A stretch of 64,000 bases of DNA. Origin: Myxococcales bacterium. GTDB taxonomy: Bacteria > Myxococcota_A > Polyangia > Polyangiales > Polyangiaceae. A program made the position numbers and the translations under genes. The stretch spans positions 39,483 through 103,482 of the forward strand of contig JANYHK010000022.1 in assembly GCA_025359105.1 (NCBI GenBank), written 5' to 3'. A model generated the notes under the pieces. That model had not been told where the DNA came from. It was given only the letters and a program-made list of their open reading frames with translations, and searched no databases. Of this stretch, positions 23,006 to 31,415 are shown one piece after another (positions within the stretch are counted from its first letter, which is position 1; every line of letters starts with the position of its first letter).

Positions 23006-25045
23006 TCATCGCGAGAGTTGCTGCGTGAACGCTCCGTCGCGGGCGACGTCCCAGGCCTCGAGGCGCACCCACTCGGCGCCGCGCAAATCGACCGGGAGGG
23101 TCACCAGACGGCGCCCGGGCTCCGTCGCCCCGGCCACAGAAAATACGGCGCGCCCGACCACGCCCGCGCGGCTCCACACGACCTCGATGCGGTCGAGCGG
23201 CAGGGTCCACGCGATGTCCGTGCGCACGCCTGCGTCGTCCCACGCGACGTCGTGGAGCAGCACCTCGCCGGTGGTCGTGAAGAAGTCGCCGCGGCGAAGG
23301 ACCTCGAGGACGCCGGACCAATCGTCTACACCGGGGACGCGAGCCATCCGCAGGTAGTTCGCGTTCATGTGGGCGTAGAGCTCGTGGCCACGGTCCACCT
23401 CGAACACGTCGACCTCGCCGAGGACCTGTTTTTTCTGGCCCCACGCGCGCATGTCGTCCATGAGGCGCAAGCTCCGATCGCCGAGCCTGGGGAGCGACAG
23501 GTCGCCGGGCATGGCTTTCCAGGTCGCGCCGAGCCAGCCAGGGCTCGTGTAGAACGGCTCGTTCTTGTAGGCGTCCGGCGCGTGCGCGCTCGCCTTGATG
23601 CGTGGATGGGCTGTCCACGCGAGGGCGTGCTCGGCGGTGAGGAGCGCGAGGGCGTCGGACTTGCTGCCGAGGCGGTAGACCGTGCCGTACGGCGCGAGCG
23701 ACTCCGCGAAGGGGGCGGCGGGCTCGCGGTTCCATGTAAAATACACAGGCTTCGGAAAGAGCATCATGAAGTGCCCGTTCTCGTCGCCGGGCGCCGGGTT
23801 GCCGACGTGCATCACCCCCTCCTCCGACGGCAGGAGGAGGAGCTGATCGTCGGAATGGCGGCGAACGAGGTCGAAGAGGATGCGCTGGTCCTCGAGGCGC
23901 GGCGTGCCGGAGTCGTCCCAGTGCGCATCGAAATGAAACTCGGCCAGGTGGGCGATGTTGACGCCGAGACGCTTCAGGACGTGCACGACCTCCGGCGCGT
24001 TGGGCGTCCCTGCCTCCTCGTTCGCCGTGAGGCGCGCGTGCCAGTGGCTCGTGAACGTGACCCTGCCGGGCATCGGCGCGAACGCGTCCTGGTGCGTGAA
24101 GGCGCGCACGCGCGCGAACGCGGCCTCGGCGCGACCCGGATCGAGGAGGAGGAAGAGATCCAGGTGCTGGGCGGAGCCCGCGGGCGCGTCGAACCATGGG
24201 GAGAACCGGCCGCCGCCGCTCGGCGCCTGACGGATCCCGACGCTGCCGACCCCGGCCTCGCAGAAGCCGAGGTTGGTGCTGTAGTCGCGCGGAAAGAAGT
24301 ACGCATGCGGCGGCGGAAAAAGGGCGATGGAGCCCGCGTCCCACTCGGCGGCGATGGTCCGGTAGCGCACGGTGAGGGGCGCCCGCTCGCCGGCCGCGAG
24401 GCGCCGCTCGACCGCGTCGTCGTCGGGCGACGGGATGACCGCGATGCGCTCGACAGGCCCCTCGAGCCCGGCGTCGTAGAAAAATGCGACGCCCGTGTCG
24501 GGCTGCGTCAGCTCGGCCTCGAGGTGGACGAGGGGGCTCCCCGCGTACAGGCGCACGCGCAGCTCACCTTGGAACGGACCGGCAGAGAGGCGCGAGAACG
24601 TCACCGAGCCCCGGTCCAAGCTCGCCTCGGCACGAACGCTGGCGAGCGAGAGCTCGGCGCGCGCGCGGGTGCTCGGCCGATCGGCGGGGCTGTCGAAGAA
24701 CACGTAGGGCCCCGCCCCGCTGCGCGAGCCGGTGACCACCTCGAAGCGAGGCGAGAGCCCGCGCACGACAACGCGCGGCGCCCCCGCGCCGTCCGAGATC
24801 GCGAGCGACGCGAAGAGCGGACCACCGCCCAGCGCGAAGGCGATCTCGGCGGTCCGCCCGTCCCCCGCCGGCCACGTGGCCCGCAGCGCCTCGCCGTCGC
24901 GCGCGAAGACGACGCGTGCGTCGCCGGCGGGCGCGGGGAGATCGACCGTCACGTCGGCGGGGCGCACGGGGTTGGCGACGTCGCGATCCGCGCAGCTCGA
25001 CGCGAGCGCCACGAGGAGCACGAGTGCAAGGAAGAAGCGCCGCAC
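23006..25045 (-). CDS. CehA/McbA-like metallohydrolase lipoprotein
   Basis: A 679-residue exported lipoprotein (signal peptide with lipobox ASSC near residues 15-18). Residues ~25-300 are beta-rich and may be a carbohydrate-binding or polysaccharide-lyase-like sandwich. Residues ~310-620 resemble the PHP-type CehA/McbA metallohydrolases: TSHWHARLT, HLAEFHFDAHWDD, LLPSEEGVMHVGN with GHFMMLFP, and near the end GDFFTTTGEVLLHDVAWDD followed by LDRIEVVWSRAG. The first His pattern differs from the usual HxH, so activity is uncertain. It is the first gene of an operon with iadA (4 bp gap) and cphB. Start GTG 25045 is chosen because the signal peptide begins there; an ATG at 25052 is in another frame. 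Confidence 0.75.
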   Translation of the reverse strand: MRRFFLALVLLVALASSCADRDVANPVRPADVTVDLPAPAGDARVVFARDGEALRATWPAGDGRTAEIAFALGGGPLFASLAISDGAGAPRVVVRGLSPRFEVVTGSRSGAGPYVFFDSPADRPSTRARAELSLASVRAEASLDRGSVTFSRLSAGPFQGELRVRLYAGSPLVHLEAELTQPDTGVAFFYDAGLEGPVERIAVIPSPDDDAVERRLAAGERAPLTVRYRTIAAEWDAGSIALFPPPHAYFFPRDYSTNLGFCEAGVGSVGIRQAPSGGGRFSPWFDAPAGSAQHLDLFLLLDPGRAEAAFARVRAFTHQDAFAPMPGRVTFTSHWHARLTANEEAGTPNAPEVVHVLKRLGVNIAHLAEFHFDAHWDDSGTPRLEDQRILFDLVRRHSDDQLLLLPSEEGVMHVGNPAPGDENGHFMMLFPKPVYFTWNREPAAPFAESLAPYGTVYRLGSKSDALALLTAEHALAWTAHPRIKASAHAPDAYKNEPFYTSPGWLGATWKAMPGDLSLPRLGDRSLRLMDDMRAWGQKKQVLGEVDVFEVDRGHELYAHMNANYLRMARVPGVDDWSGVLEVLRRGDFFTTTGEVLLHDVAWDDAGVRTDIAWTLPLDRIEVVWSRAGVVGRAVFSVAGATEPGRRLVTLPVDLRGAEWVRLEAWDVARDGAFTQQLSR

Positions 25046-25050
25046 GCCTC

Positions 25051-25068
25051 ATCGTAGCGCGCTACGAT
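25051..25068. promoter_or_regulatory. Perfect 18-bp palindrome carrying two divergent -10 hexamers
   Basis: ATCGTAGCGCGCTACGAT fills most of the 31-bp gap between divergent genes. On the + strand TACGAT (25063-25068) ends 8 nt before ATG 25077; on the - strand the mirror TACGAT ends 5 nt before GTG 25045. It may be a shared promoter pair, an operator or both. Confidence 0.5.
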
Positions 25069-25076
25069 GGTCCAGG

Positions 25077-26144
25077 ATGCTTCGCTTCCTCGCCGTCGCG
25101 TGCGCTCTCGTTCCCGTCCTCGGCGTCGCCATCGGCGCGTGCAAGAGCGAGGCGCAGATCGCCCGTTCGCCCGGGGCGGCCTGCGCGACGCCTCCGAGCG
25201 ACAAGCGCGTGTGCGTCGTGGCCCCCGGCGAGTTTCCCCCGCCCGACTGCGATCCGTCGGAGCAAGTCTGCGGTGCAGGCGGCCTGTGCGCCATCGACGA
25301 GGCCAAGTGCGGCGCCAAGGGGACGTGCCTCCCGCTCGCGTCGAACCGTGGCCGGACCACCCAGGATTTTCGCATCCGGCGCCTCGCCATCGCCGCGCCC
25401 GACGCGCTCGCCGCCCTGCCGCTGCAACGCGGCATCATCACGCGCGACGTCGACCTCCCCAACAAGGAGTGCGGGGAGACAGGCCTCGGCTCCTTCAACT
25501 GGCTGCTCCGCGTCGACAGGACCAAGGCCACCCTGACCACCGGCGGCGCGCCCAAGGCCGACGATCCCTTCGGCGCAGGCTTCTGCTTTCACGATCACGA
25601 CGTCGCGGGGAAGCGCGTCGCGCCGGTGACAGGAGTGAGCCTCACGCTCAAAGGCGACACGTTCACCTCTGCCACGATCCCCAAGCTCACGATCCCCATC
25701 TTCCGCGACGACGGCTCTGCGATCCTCTTGCCCCTCACCAACGTCACGTTCAACGCCGTGACGATCTCGGCGGACGGCAACTGCATCGGCGCATTCAACG
25801 ACCATGCGCTGGCGGCAGATTGCTCCGACGACGCGACCAAGTGCTCGAAGTGGAAGACGTCCGGCGCGATCGCCGCGTTCATCACGCTCGAAGAGGCCGA
25901 CGCGGTCGCGGTGCCGGACCTCGGGCAGAGCCTGTGCGCGGTGCTCACGAAGAGCACGCCGGGCGCGGACGGCAAGTGCGCGCGCGAGAACGGGAAGATC
26001 AAAGCGAAGGGAGACTACTGCGGCGCGACGGCCAAGGCGTGCGACTGCCAGGACAGCTTCTGGCTCGCCGCGACCTTCGCCGCCAGCGCGGTCACCATCA
26101 ACGACGGCGCGAGCGTGAAGCTGTGCTCGGGAGGTAGCCCTTGA
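25077..26144 (+). CDS. Secreted lipoprotein of unknown function (355 aa)
   Basis: A 355-residue lipoprotein with signal MLRFLAVACALVPVLGVAIGAC and lipobox IGAC. A Cys-rich N-terminal segment (CVVAPGEFPPPDCDPSEQVC, GGLCAIDEAKCGAKGTC) is followed by a ~250-residue beta-rich domain with LTLKGDTFTSATIPKLTIPIF and LPLTNVTFNAVTISADGNC, then a final Cys-containing part (CGATAKACDCQD). The strand pattern suggests an extracellular beta-sandwich. No family is recognised. The stop overlaps the TTG start of the next lipoprotein gene (TTGA), so the two are coupled. Start ATG 25077 is set by the signal peptide and by the -10-like TACGAT 8 nt upstream. Confidence 0.78.
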   Translation: MLRFLAVACALVPVLGVAIGACKSEAQIARSPGAACATPPSDKRVCVVAPGEFPPPDCDPSEQVCGAGGLCAIDEAKCGAKGTCLPLASNRGRTTQDFRIRRLAIAAPDALAALPLQRGIITRDVDLPNKECGETGLGSFNWLLRVDRTKATLTTGGAPKADDPFGAGFCFHDHDVAGKRVAPVTGVSLTLKGDTFTSATIPKLTIPIFRDDGSAILLPLTNVTFNAVTISADGNCIGAFNDHALAADCSDDATKCSKWKTSGAIAAFITLEEADAVAVPDLGQSLCAVLTKSTPGADGKCARENGKIKAKGDYCGATAKACDCQDSFWLAATFAASAVTINDGASVKLCSGGSP

Positions 26145-26989
26145 GCCTTCGTCTCCTCGCCGCAGGCACGCTCGGCGTCGCGCTCGTCACGGCGGCGTCG
26201 TGCAAGCAAGACCCGACGACGACCGATCGCGTCTGCACGCCAGGCAACTACGTCTTCTGCCGCTGCAAGAATCGCTCGGAGGGGACCAAGCTCTGCCACG
26301 CCGACGGGCTGAGCTTCGACGCGTGCTCCGCGTGCGATCCGTCCGAGGAGCTTCCTCCGGCGCCTGGCCCCGCCGAGGACGCGACGACGCCCGACGCGCG
26401 CGAGTCGAAGGACGGCAGCGGCGGCGACTCCGGTGGCGACGCGACGGGCGTAGCCAGGCCTACGCCAGGCGAGCTCCTGATCACCGAGGTCATGTACGAT
26501 CCGTCAGGCACCGAGCCCGATGCGGAGTGGATCGAGGTCTACAACGCGGCGCCCACCCCGCGCCTCTTGAGCGGCCTGCAGCTGAAGGACGGGGGCAATC
26601 GAACCGAGGCTATCCCGGCCGATCCGCCGTTCGTTCTCGCGCCGGGTCAGTACGCGGTGCTCGCCCGTGACACGGCAGCGGCCGTCGCGGCGCTCGTGCC
26701 CAAGGGGACGATCCTGCTCGAGTACGGCGCTGGGGTGGCCGTCTCGCGCGGTGTCCTCCTCGCGAACGGGGTCGGCGGTGCCGTGTGGCTCATGGACGGG
26801 ACGACGACGATCGCAGGCTCGCTGTACGGAGGCTGGTTCAACCAGACCACGCCGGGGGGAAAGTCGGTCCAGCTGAAGACGCTCTCGCTCGACGCGAGCG
26901 CGCAGCAGGCGTCGTGGTGCCTCTCGTCGAACCCGTGGGCGACGGGCTCCGATCGCGGCACGCCGGGCGCAGCGAGCGACTGCCCCTAG
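26141..26989 (+). CDS. Lamin-tail-domain lipoprotein
   Basis: A 282-residue lipoprotein: signal MSLRLLAAGTLGVALVTAASC with lipobox AASC. A Cys-rich segment (CTPGNYVFCRCKNRSEGTKLC) and an acidic Asp/Gly/Ser linker lead to a C-terminal lamin-tail (LTD) domain at ~108-280, recognisable from GELLITEVMYDPSGTEPDAEWIEVYN, LKDGGNRTE, FVLAPGQYAVLARD and the closing GTPGAASDC. In bacteria such domains are thought to anchor secreted proteins to envelopes or polymers. The start is a TTG overlapping the previous stop by 4 nt, with GGGAGG 5-10 nt upstream; no ATG would retain the signal peptide. Probably made together with the upstream lipoprotein. Confidence 0.85.
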   Translation: MSLRLLAAGTLGVALVTAASCKQDPTTTDRVCTPGNYVFCRCKNRSEGTKLCHADGLSFDACSACDPSEELPPAPGPAEDATTPDARESKDGSGGDSGGDATGVARPTPGELLITEVMYDPSGTEPDAEWIEVYNAAPTPRLLSGLQLKDGGNRTEAIPADPPFVLAPGQYAVLARDTAAAVAALVPKGTILLEYGAGVAVSRGVLLANGVGGAVWLMDGTTTIAGSLYGGWFNQTTPGGKSVQLKTLSLDASAQQASWCLSSNPWATGSDRGTPGAASDCP

Positions 26990-26992
26990 CCG

Positions 26993-28267
26993 ATGAAGGC
27001 GGCACGCGACCTGACGCTGCTCGACTGCTTCGGCCTCGGGATCAACGGCATCGTCGGCTCCGGGATCTTCCTCCTCCCGGCGGTGCTGTTTCGTCGGGCG
27101 GGCGGCGCGGCGCCGTGGGCTTGGCTCCTCGTCGGCGCGTTCTGCTCGCTCGTGGCGCTGTCGTTCGCGGAAGCGGCGGGGCGCACGGACCGGCAAGGGG
27201 GCCCCTACCGCTACGCGATGGACGCGTTCGGGCCGTGGGCGGCGCTCCTCGTCGGCTGGACGTCGCTCGTGAGCACGACGCTCGGCTTCTCGGCGGTCGC
27301 GCACGCGTTCGCCGAGCACGCGGTCGTCTGGGCGGGCACGTCGGATCCGATCTGGCGCCACGCCTGCGTCGCGCTCCTCGTCGTCGGCCTCTCCGTCGTC
27401 AACGCGACGGGCGCACGTCCGGGCGCGCGGACGTCGTCGTTCGTGAGCATCGCGAAGGTCGGGGCGCTCGCGCTCTTTTGCGTGTTCGGCCTGCCCGAGG
27501 TCGACGCGCGCTCGCTCGCTGCGCTGCCGGCGCCCGACGTCGGCGAGGCGGGCGGCATCCTCGCGGCCGCATCCGCGGGCCTCTTCGCGACGACCGGGTT
27601 CGAGTACGTGCCGGTGCCCGCCGGCGAAGCGCGCCGTCCGCAGCGCGACGTCGGCATCGCGGTCGTGGGCAGCGTCCTCGGCGCGACGGTGCTCTACGCG
27701 CTCGTGCAGCTCGTCGTGGCGGCGCGCGCTCCCGACCTGGCGCACGCGAAGACGCCGCTCGTCGACGCGGCGAGGTCCATGTTCGGCGAGACCGGCGCTC
27801 GCCTCATGCTCGCGGCGGCGCTCGTCAGCGCGTTTGGGTTCTGCGCGAGCGCGGCGCTCGTCGCCCCGCGCTACGTCGAGTCGCTCGCCGCGGACGGATT
27901 TTTGCCGTCCTTCCTGGCGCGAAGGTCGCCGCGCTGGGGCACGCCGGTCGCGGCCGTCGCGGTCGAGGCCGTGGTGGTCACGGGACTGGGGGCGAGCCTC
28001 GATTTCGAGCGCCTCGCCAACGTCTCGGTCGTCGCGATCGTCGTGCAGTACATCGGTACGGCGCTGGCGGTCATCGCGCTTCGCCGCAAGAATGGCCCCA
28101 GCGACGGCTTCCGGCTGCCATTCGGTCCCGTCGTGCCGCTCCTGGCCGCCGCAGGCAGCTCGATGTTCCTCGTCGTCGCCGATCACCGCGACGTGGTCGT
28201 CGGCCTCGCCATCCTCGCGGCAGGCGGCGTGCTCGGCGCGCTCGTGCGCTGGCGAGCAGGCGTCTAG
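26993..28267 (+). CDS. APC-family amino-acid permease
   Basis: A 424-residue inner-membrane transporter of the amino acid-polyamine-organocation superfamily with about twelve hydrophobic segments. The first helix carries the family signature GLGINGIVGSGIFLLPA, followed by GGPYRYAMDAFGPWAALLVGW and the helix-6 region AASAGLFATTGFEYVPVPAGEARRP. Such proteins import amino acids or exchange them. It begins 3 bp after the LTD lipoprotein gene, so it may be translated from the same message; no separate Shine-Dalgarno sequence is clear. Its stop overlaps the convergent PhnD-like gene at a shared CTAG. The substrate cannot be predicted. Confidence 0.9.
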   Translation: MKAARDLTLLDCFGLGINGIVGSGIFLLPAVLFRRAGGAAPWAWLLVGAFCSLVALSFAEAAGRTDRQGGPYRYAMDAFGPWAALLVGWTSLVSTTLGFSAVAHAFAEHAVVWAGTSDPIWRHACVALLVVGLSVVNATGARPGARTSSFVSIAKVGALALFCVFGLPEVDARSLAALPAPDVGEAGGILAAASAGLFATTGFEYVPVPAGEARRPQRDVGIAVVGSVLGATVLYALVQLVVAARAPDLAHAKTPLVDAARSMFGETGARLMLAAALVSAFGFCASAALVAPRYVESLAADGFLPSFLARRSPRWGTPVAAVAVEAVVVTGLGASLDFERLANVSVVAIVVQYIGTALAVIALRRKNGPSDGFRLPFGPVVPLLAAAGSSMFLVVADHRDVVVGLAILAAGGVLGALVRWRAGV

Positions 28268-29103
28268 CCCTCTTGTGAATCGTCGGCGTCGATCGCGACG
28301 AGCAGGCCGCTCGCGAGCGCGGCGGGGAGAGAGCGGTGCCAGCCCGCGTAGCTTGCCTCGCTGCCCAGGCAGAACGACGAGACGCCGAAGACCGCGCGGG
28401 CGAGCGGGCGCATCGCCTCGTCCTCGCCGGCGGAGACGAACGCGCGCGCCACGTTGGTACGGACGTCCTCAGGGAGGCCCTTCCGCGCGCCGATCACGTC
28501 GGCGGGGATTGCGCCGAACGTCGCGAGCACCCGCAAGGAAGGGTCGGGCTTGCCTTGCTGGACGAGCAGCCCGGCGTCGTCGGCCGAGCCGTGGGTGCCG
28601 GCGACGTCGGCCTCGCTGCTCCGGACCGCGTCCAGCGCCGCGGGGTGCGAGCCGAGGAAGCGCTCGATCGCAAAGAGGCCCTGCGGCCCGAGCCCGCGCG
28701 CGTGCAGCTGCCCGCGCGGCAGCACGTAGCCGGCGGCGCTGAGCGGATCGACCCACGCCGCCCGCGTCCCTCGGAGGTCCTCGAGCGCCCGGATCGCCGA
28801 GTCGGGGCGCACGACGAGCACGGCCTGGTACGTCGCGCGGCCCTCACGCTGCAGCGTGACGAGCGGAACGGTGAGCTGCTTTCGCTCGAGCCGCACGTAC
28901 ACGAGCGGCGGGAGCCAGGCGAGATCGAGCTCCCCTTCCTGGACGCGCTCGGCGAGCCGCTCGTAGCTCGCCGCCGCTTCGTGGACGAGCGTGACTCCGG
29001 CGCGCGCGGACACCCAGGCGAGGAGCTCGGCGAGCGGCGCCTCGACCTCCGGACGCCCCTGCGCCGAGAGCCCGAAAACGATGCGCGTCGCCTCCTCCGA
29101 CAT
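28264..29103 (-). CDS. PhnD-like phosphate/phosphonate-type binding protein without signal peptide
   Basis: A 279-residue member of the PhnD-like periplasmic-binding fold: LLAWVSARAGVTLVHEAAASYERLAERVQEGELDLAWLPPLVYV near the N-terminus, YQAVLVVRPDSAIRALEDLRGTRAAWVDPLSAAGYVLP in the middle and LPEDVRTNVARAFVS late. Canonical members are exported and feed ABC importers, but this one has no signal peptide or lipobox and no transporter genes beside it, so a cytoplasmic sensory or regulatory role is more likely. TACTCT ends 8 nt before the ATG and no Shine-Dalgarno sequence is seen. Its 3' end overlaps the convergent permease stop by 4 nt. Confidence 0.8.
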   Translation of the reverse strand: MSEEATRIVFGLSAQGRPEVEAPLAELLAWVSARAGVTLVHEAAASYERLAERVQEGELDLAWLPPLVYVRLERKQLTVPLVTLQREGRATYQAVLVVRPDSAIRALEDLRGTRAAWVDPLSAAGYVLPRGQLHARGLGPQGLFAIERFLGSHPAALDAVRSSEADVAGTHGSADDAGLLVQQGKPDPSLRVLATFGAIPADVIGARKGLPEDVRTNVARAFVSAGEDEAMRPLARAVFGVSSFCLGSEASYAGWHRSLPAALASGLLVAIDADDSQEG

Positions 29104-29111
29104 CCAGGAGG

Positions 29112-29117
29112 AGAGTA
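29112..29117 (-). promoter_or_regulatory. Candidate leaderless -10 (TACTCT)
   Basis: On the - strand TACTCT ends 8 nt before the ATG at 29103; the spacer CCTCCTGG is not a ribosome binding site. Confidence 0.45.
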
Positions 29118-29307
29118 GTGCAAGTCGGCCCGCCCCGCGTGTACACTTGCACGGTAATTTGCCGTCCTAATTGCCCAAATTGCCTCGAGAAGCGTGGTTC
29201 TGGCGGTCGTCATTGACCCGCCACAGAGACGTCAACGAAATGTGAGTTTCTTCCTCCCCTCAACCCCGATCGTGCGCTAGAGACTCCCGCCCTTAAGGAG
29301 GTGTCTG

Positions 29308-30351
29308 ATGCGTGTTGTCGGGATCTGCGCTTCTGTCCTCGCGGCTGCCATGATGGTGTCGACGCCGGCCCTCGCCGCGCCGTCCGGCGATCCGTCGGCG
29401 GCCAGTACCTCGGCCCCGGCCGACAAGAAGCCGACGAAGGGGTCGCGCAAGAAGAACCCGAAGAAGGCGGACGCCGCTTCCATGGACGGTGCGTCGCCTG
29501 CGGCCGCTGCCGCGGTGGCGCCCGCCACCAAGAAGCCCCGCGGCAAGAAGCCGAAGAAGGGGGAGACCCCCGCGCCCGAGGCCGTCGTCGCTCCGACGCC
29601 CGCGCCGGTGGTCGCGCCCGCGCCGGTGGTCGCGCCCGCGCCGGTGGTCGCGCCCGCGCCGGAGCCGCCCGTCGCCGTCAGCACGACGTCGCTGACCAGC
29701 GCCGAGGTCCCCGCGAAGACGGAGGAGAAGCCGGCCCTCGCGAAGCAGGAGACCAAGCAGGACGACGGCATGGTCGACGTCCACATCGACTCGCCGCGCG
29801 CCGTCAGCCTCGAGAAGCGCTCGAGCGACGCCACCTGGCAGAAGGCGTGCGAGTCGCCCTGCGACACGAAGGTCGGCGTGAGCGACGAATACCGCATCGT
29901 CGGCGCCGACATGAACGAGTCCCAGGCGTTCCGCATCGACGCGAGCAAGGGTCGCGTCGTGCTGAAGGTGGATCCGGGCACGCCGGGCGGCCAGACGCGG
30001 GGCCTCGTGACGCTCATCGGCAGCGGCGCGGTCCTCGCGGGCGGCGTCGTGGTGATGCTCGTGGGCGTCAAGCACCACGGCAACGCTGACGGCGAGCTCT
30101 CGCAGTCGAGGAACGACGGCGCGCTCCTGGCCGGTGGCATCATGGTGTTCGCCGGCATCGTCGGCAGCATCGTCGGCACCTCGTGGCTCGTCACCAACGC
30201 ACACACCGGCGTCGAGGGCAACGTGAGCGGGACGATGGACGAGAAGGCCCGCCCGGTGGGCACGACGGCGCGCCTGCCGATGTGGAACACCCCCAAGCAG
30301 GTGGGTGTCCCCGCGGTCACGACCGTCCCGGTCTTCTCCGGTTCGTTCTGA
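29308..30351 (+). CDS. Exported Ala/Pro/Lys-rich protein with C-terminal membrane hairpin
   Basis: A 347-residue envelope protein. A cleavable signal (ending PALAAP) is followed by a Lys/Ala/Pro-rich low-complexity region (~30-150) containing four APVVAP-type units, a PEGA-like segment (~150-215; VDVHIDSPRAVSLEKR, WQKACESPCDTKV, YRIVGADM) and two hydrophobic helices (~225-285). The Lys/Pro-rich part could span the periplasm or bind cell wall. The ATG has a strong ribosome binding site, AAGGAGGTG. The layout is similar to the protein encoded at 45420-46370. Specific function unknown. Confidence 0.8.
   Translation: MRVVGICASVLAAAMMVSTPALAAPSGDPSAASTSAPADKKPTKGSRKKNPKKADAASMDGASPAAAAAVAPATKKPRGKKPKKGETPAPEAVVAPTPAPVVAPAPVVAPAPVVAPAPEPPVAVSTTSLTSAEVPAKTEEKPALAKQETKQDDGMVDVHIDSPRAVSLEKRSSDATWQKACESPCDTKVGVSDEYRIVGADMNESQAFRIDASKGRVVLKVDPGTPGGQTRGLVTLIGSGAVLAGGVVVMLVGVKHHGNADGELSQSRNDGALLAGGIMVFAGIVGSIVGTSWLVTNAHTGVEGNVSGTMDEKARPVGTTARLPMWNTPKQVGVPAVTTVPVFSGSF
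29604..29665 (+). repeat. 18-bp tandem repeat encoding APVVAP
   Basis: About three copies of an 18-bp unit (GCGCCGGTGGTCGCGCCC) plus a partial one, in frame within the 29308-30351 gene. Likely to vary in copy number by slippage. Confidence 0.8.
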
Positions 30352-30383
30352 TCGATCTCGACGCGCTCGTCTCCGCGGGCTTC

Positions 30384-31415
30384 GTGTTCGACCTCGAGTG
30401 GGGTCGCGCGCTCAGCAGCCATGACACGATGGCGCTCGTCGCGCTCGCCCGACTCGCCGAACGGGGCGGGTGGGGCGTCGCGCGCGTGGAGGCCTTCGCC
30501 CGCGCCTACCGCGAGAAGCTGAGGCCCGCGCCGCCGGAGTCCCCTCCGCTGGCTTCGCTCGAGCAGCTCGCTCCCGACGACGCATGGGCGCTGGCAGGCG
30601 AGTACGCGCTCCTCGCGGACTTCACGCGCTGGCTCGGCGCGCGGATCGCGCACGAGGGGCCGGAGGCGGTCGCGCGAGAGACGCTCACGCGGCTCGGCCG
30701 AGGGATGCCCGGCGCCGCGGGGCACGGCCTGCTCCGGGTGGCGTTCGCGTTCGAGCTGCGTGCATGCGTTCGCGAGGAGACGTTCCGTGAGGAGCTCACG
30801 CGCGCTCTTGGCTATTTCGCGGCGCGTAGCCTCGTCCTCGCGCCGCGAGATGGCCAGGCATCACCGCGCCGGGATCTGGACGAGGCGCTCGCGACGACGC
30901 CGCCGTTGCCCGAGCCGCGACGCCTCTCCCTGCGCCGACTCGGCCTCATCTCGCTGCAGCACACCGCCATCGCGCGCTCACGCACGGAGGCCACGCGCCG
31001 CGCGTTCGCCGAGGTCGGCCCGCCGGCCGATCCGAGGGCGACGCTCGGTCACCTCGCGGGCATCGCGGCGACGCTGCCCGATTTCACGCTCCTCCACGCG
31101 CTCACCACCGGGCACGCGATCCTCACCCTGTCGTCCGCGCTGCCGGGCCTCGACACCGCGGAGCTCTTCGCGGGCTGGTCGCACTTCGTCCTGGCGACGG
31201 CGCTCGTCCAGCCGCTGCCGCGCATCGCCGCGCCGCGCCGTGCTGCGCCTGACGCCCCGGACGCGCCCGACGTAGGGGAGATCCTGGCGCCGCTCGCCAC
31301 GAGCCCCGATGACCACGCGGCCAAGGCCGCATTCGCGCTAATCGCGCTCCACGACGCCACCGGCGACGCGCGCTTCCTCGCCGCTGCGAAGAGCTACGTC
31401 GACGCGTTCGCGTGA
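30384..31415 (+). CDS. Questin-oxidase-like (DUF4243-type) protein
   Basis: A 343-residue probably cytoplasmic helical protein resembling the questin oxidase family, which in fungi includes Baeyer-Villiger-type enzymes of anthraquinone metabolism. Matching features are LEWGRALSSHDTMALVALARLA at the N-terminus, AAGHGLLRVAFAFELR in the middle, the repeat-like FTLLHALTTGHAILTL and the C-terminal AAFALIALHDATGDARFLAAAKSYVD. The match is recalled from family pattern only and needs a profile search. GTG 30384 is the first standard start; an in-frame CTG at 30348 overlaps the upstream stop (CTGA) and would add 12 residues. The 3' end overlaps the convergent histidine kinase by 22 bp. Confidence 0.65.
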   Translation: MFDLEWGRALSSHDTMALVALARLAERGGWGVARVEAFARAYREKLRPAPPESPPLASLEQLAPDDAWALAGEYALLADFTRWLGARIAHEGPEAVARETLTRLGRGMPGAAGHGLLRVAFAFELRACVREETFREELTRALGYFAARSLVLAPRDGQASPRRDLDEALATTPPLPEPRRLSLRRLGLISLQHTAIARSRTEATRRAFAEVGPPADPRATLGHLAGIAATLPDFTLLHALTTGHAILTLSSALPGLDTAELFAGWSHFVLATALVQPLPRIAAPRRAAPDAPDAPDVGEILAPLATSPDDHAAKAAFALIALHDATGDARFLAAAKSYVDAFA

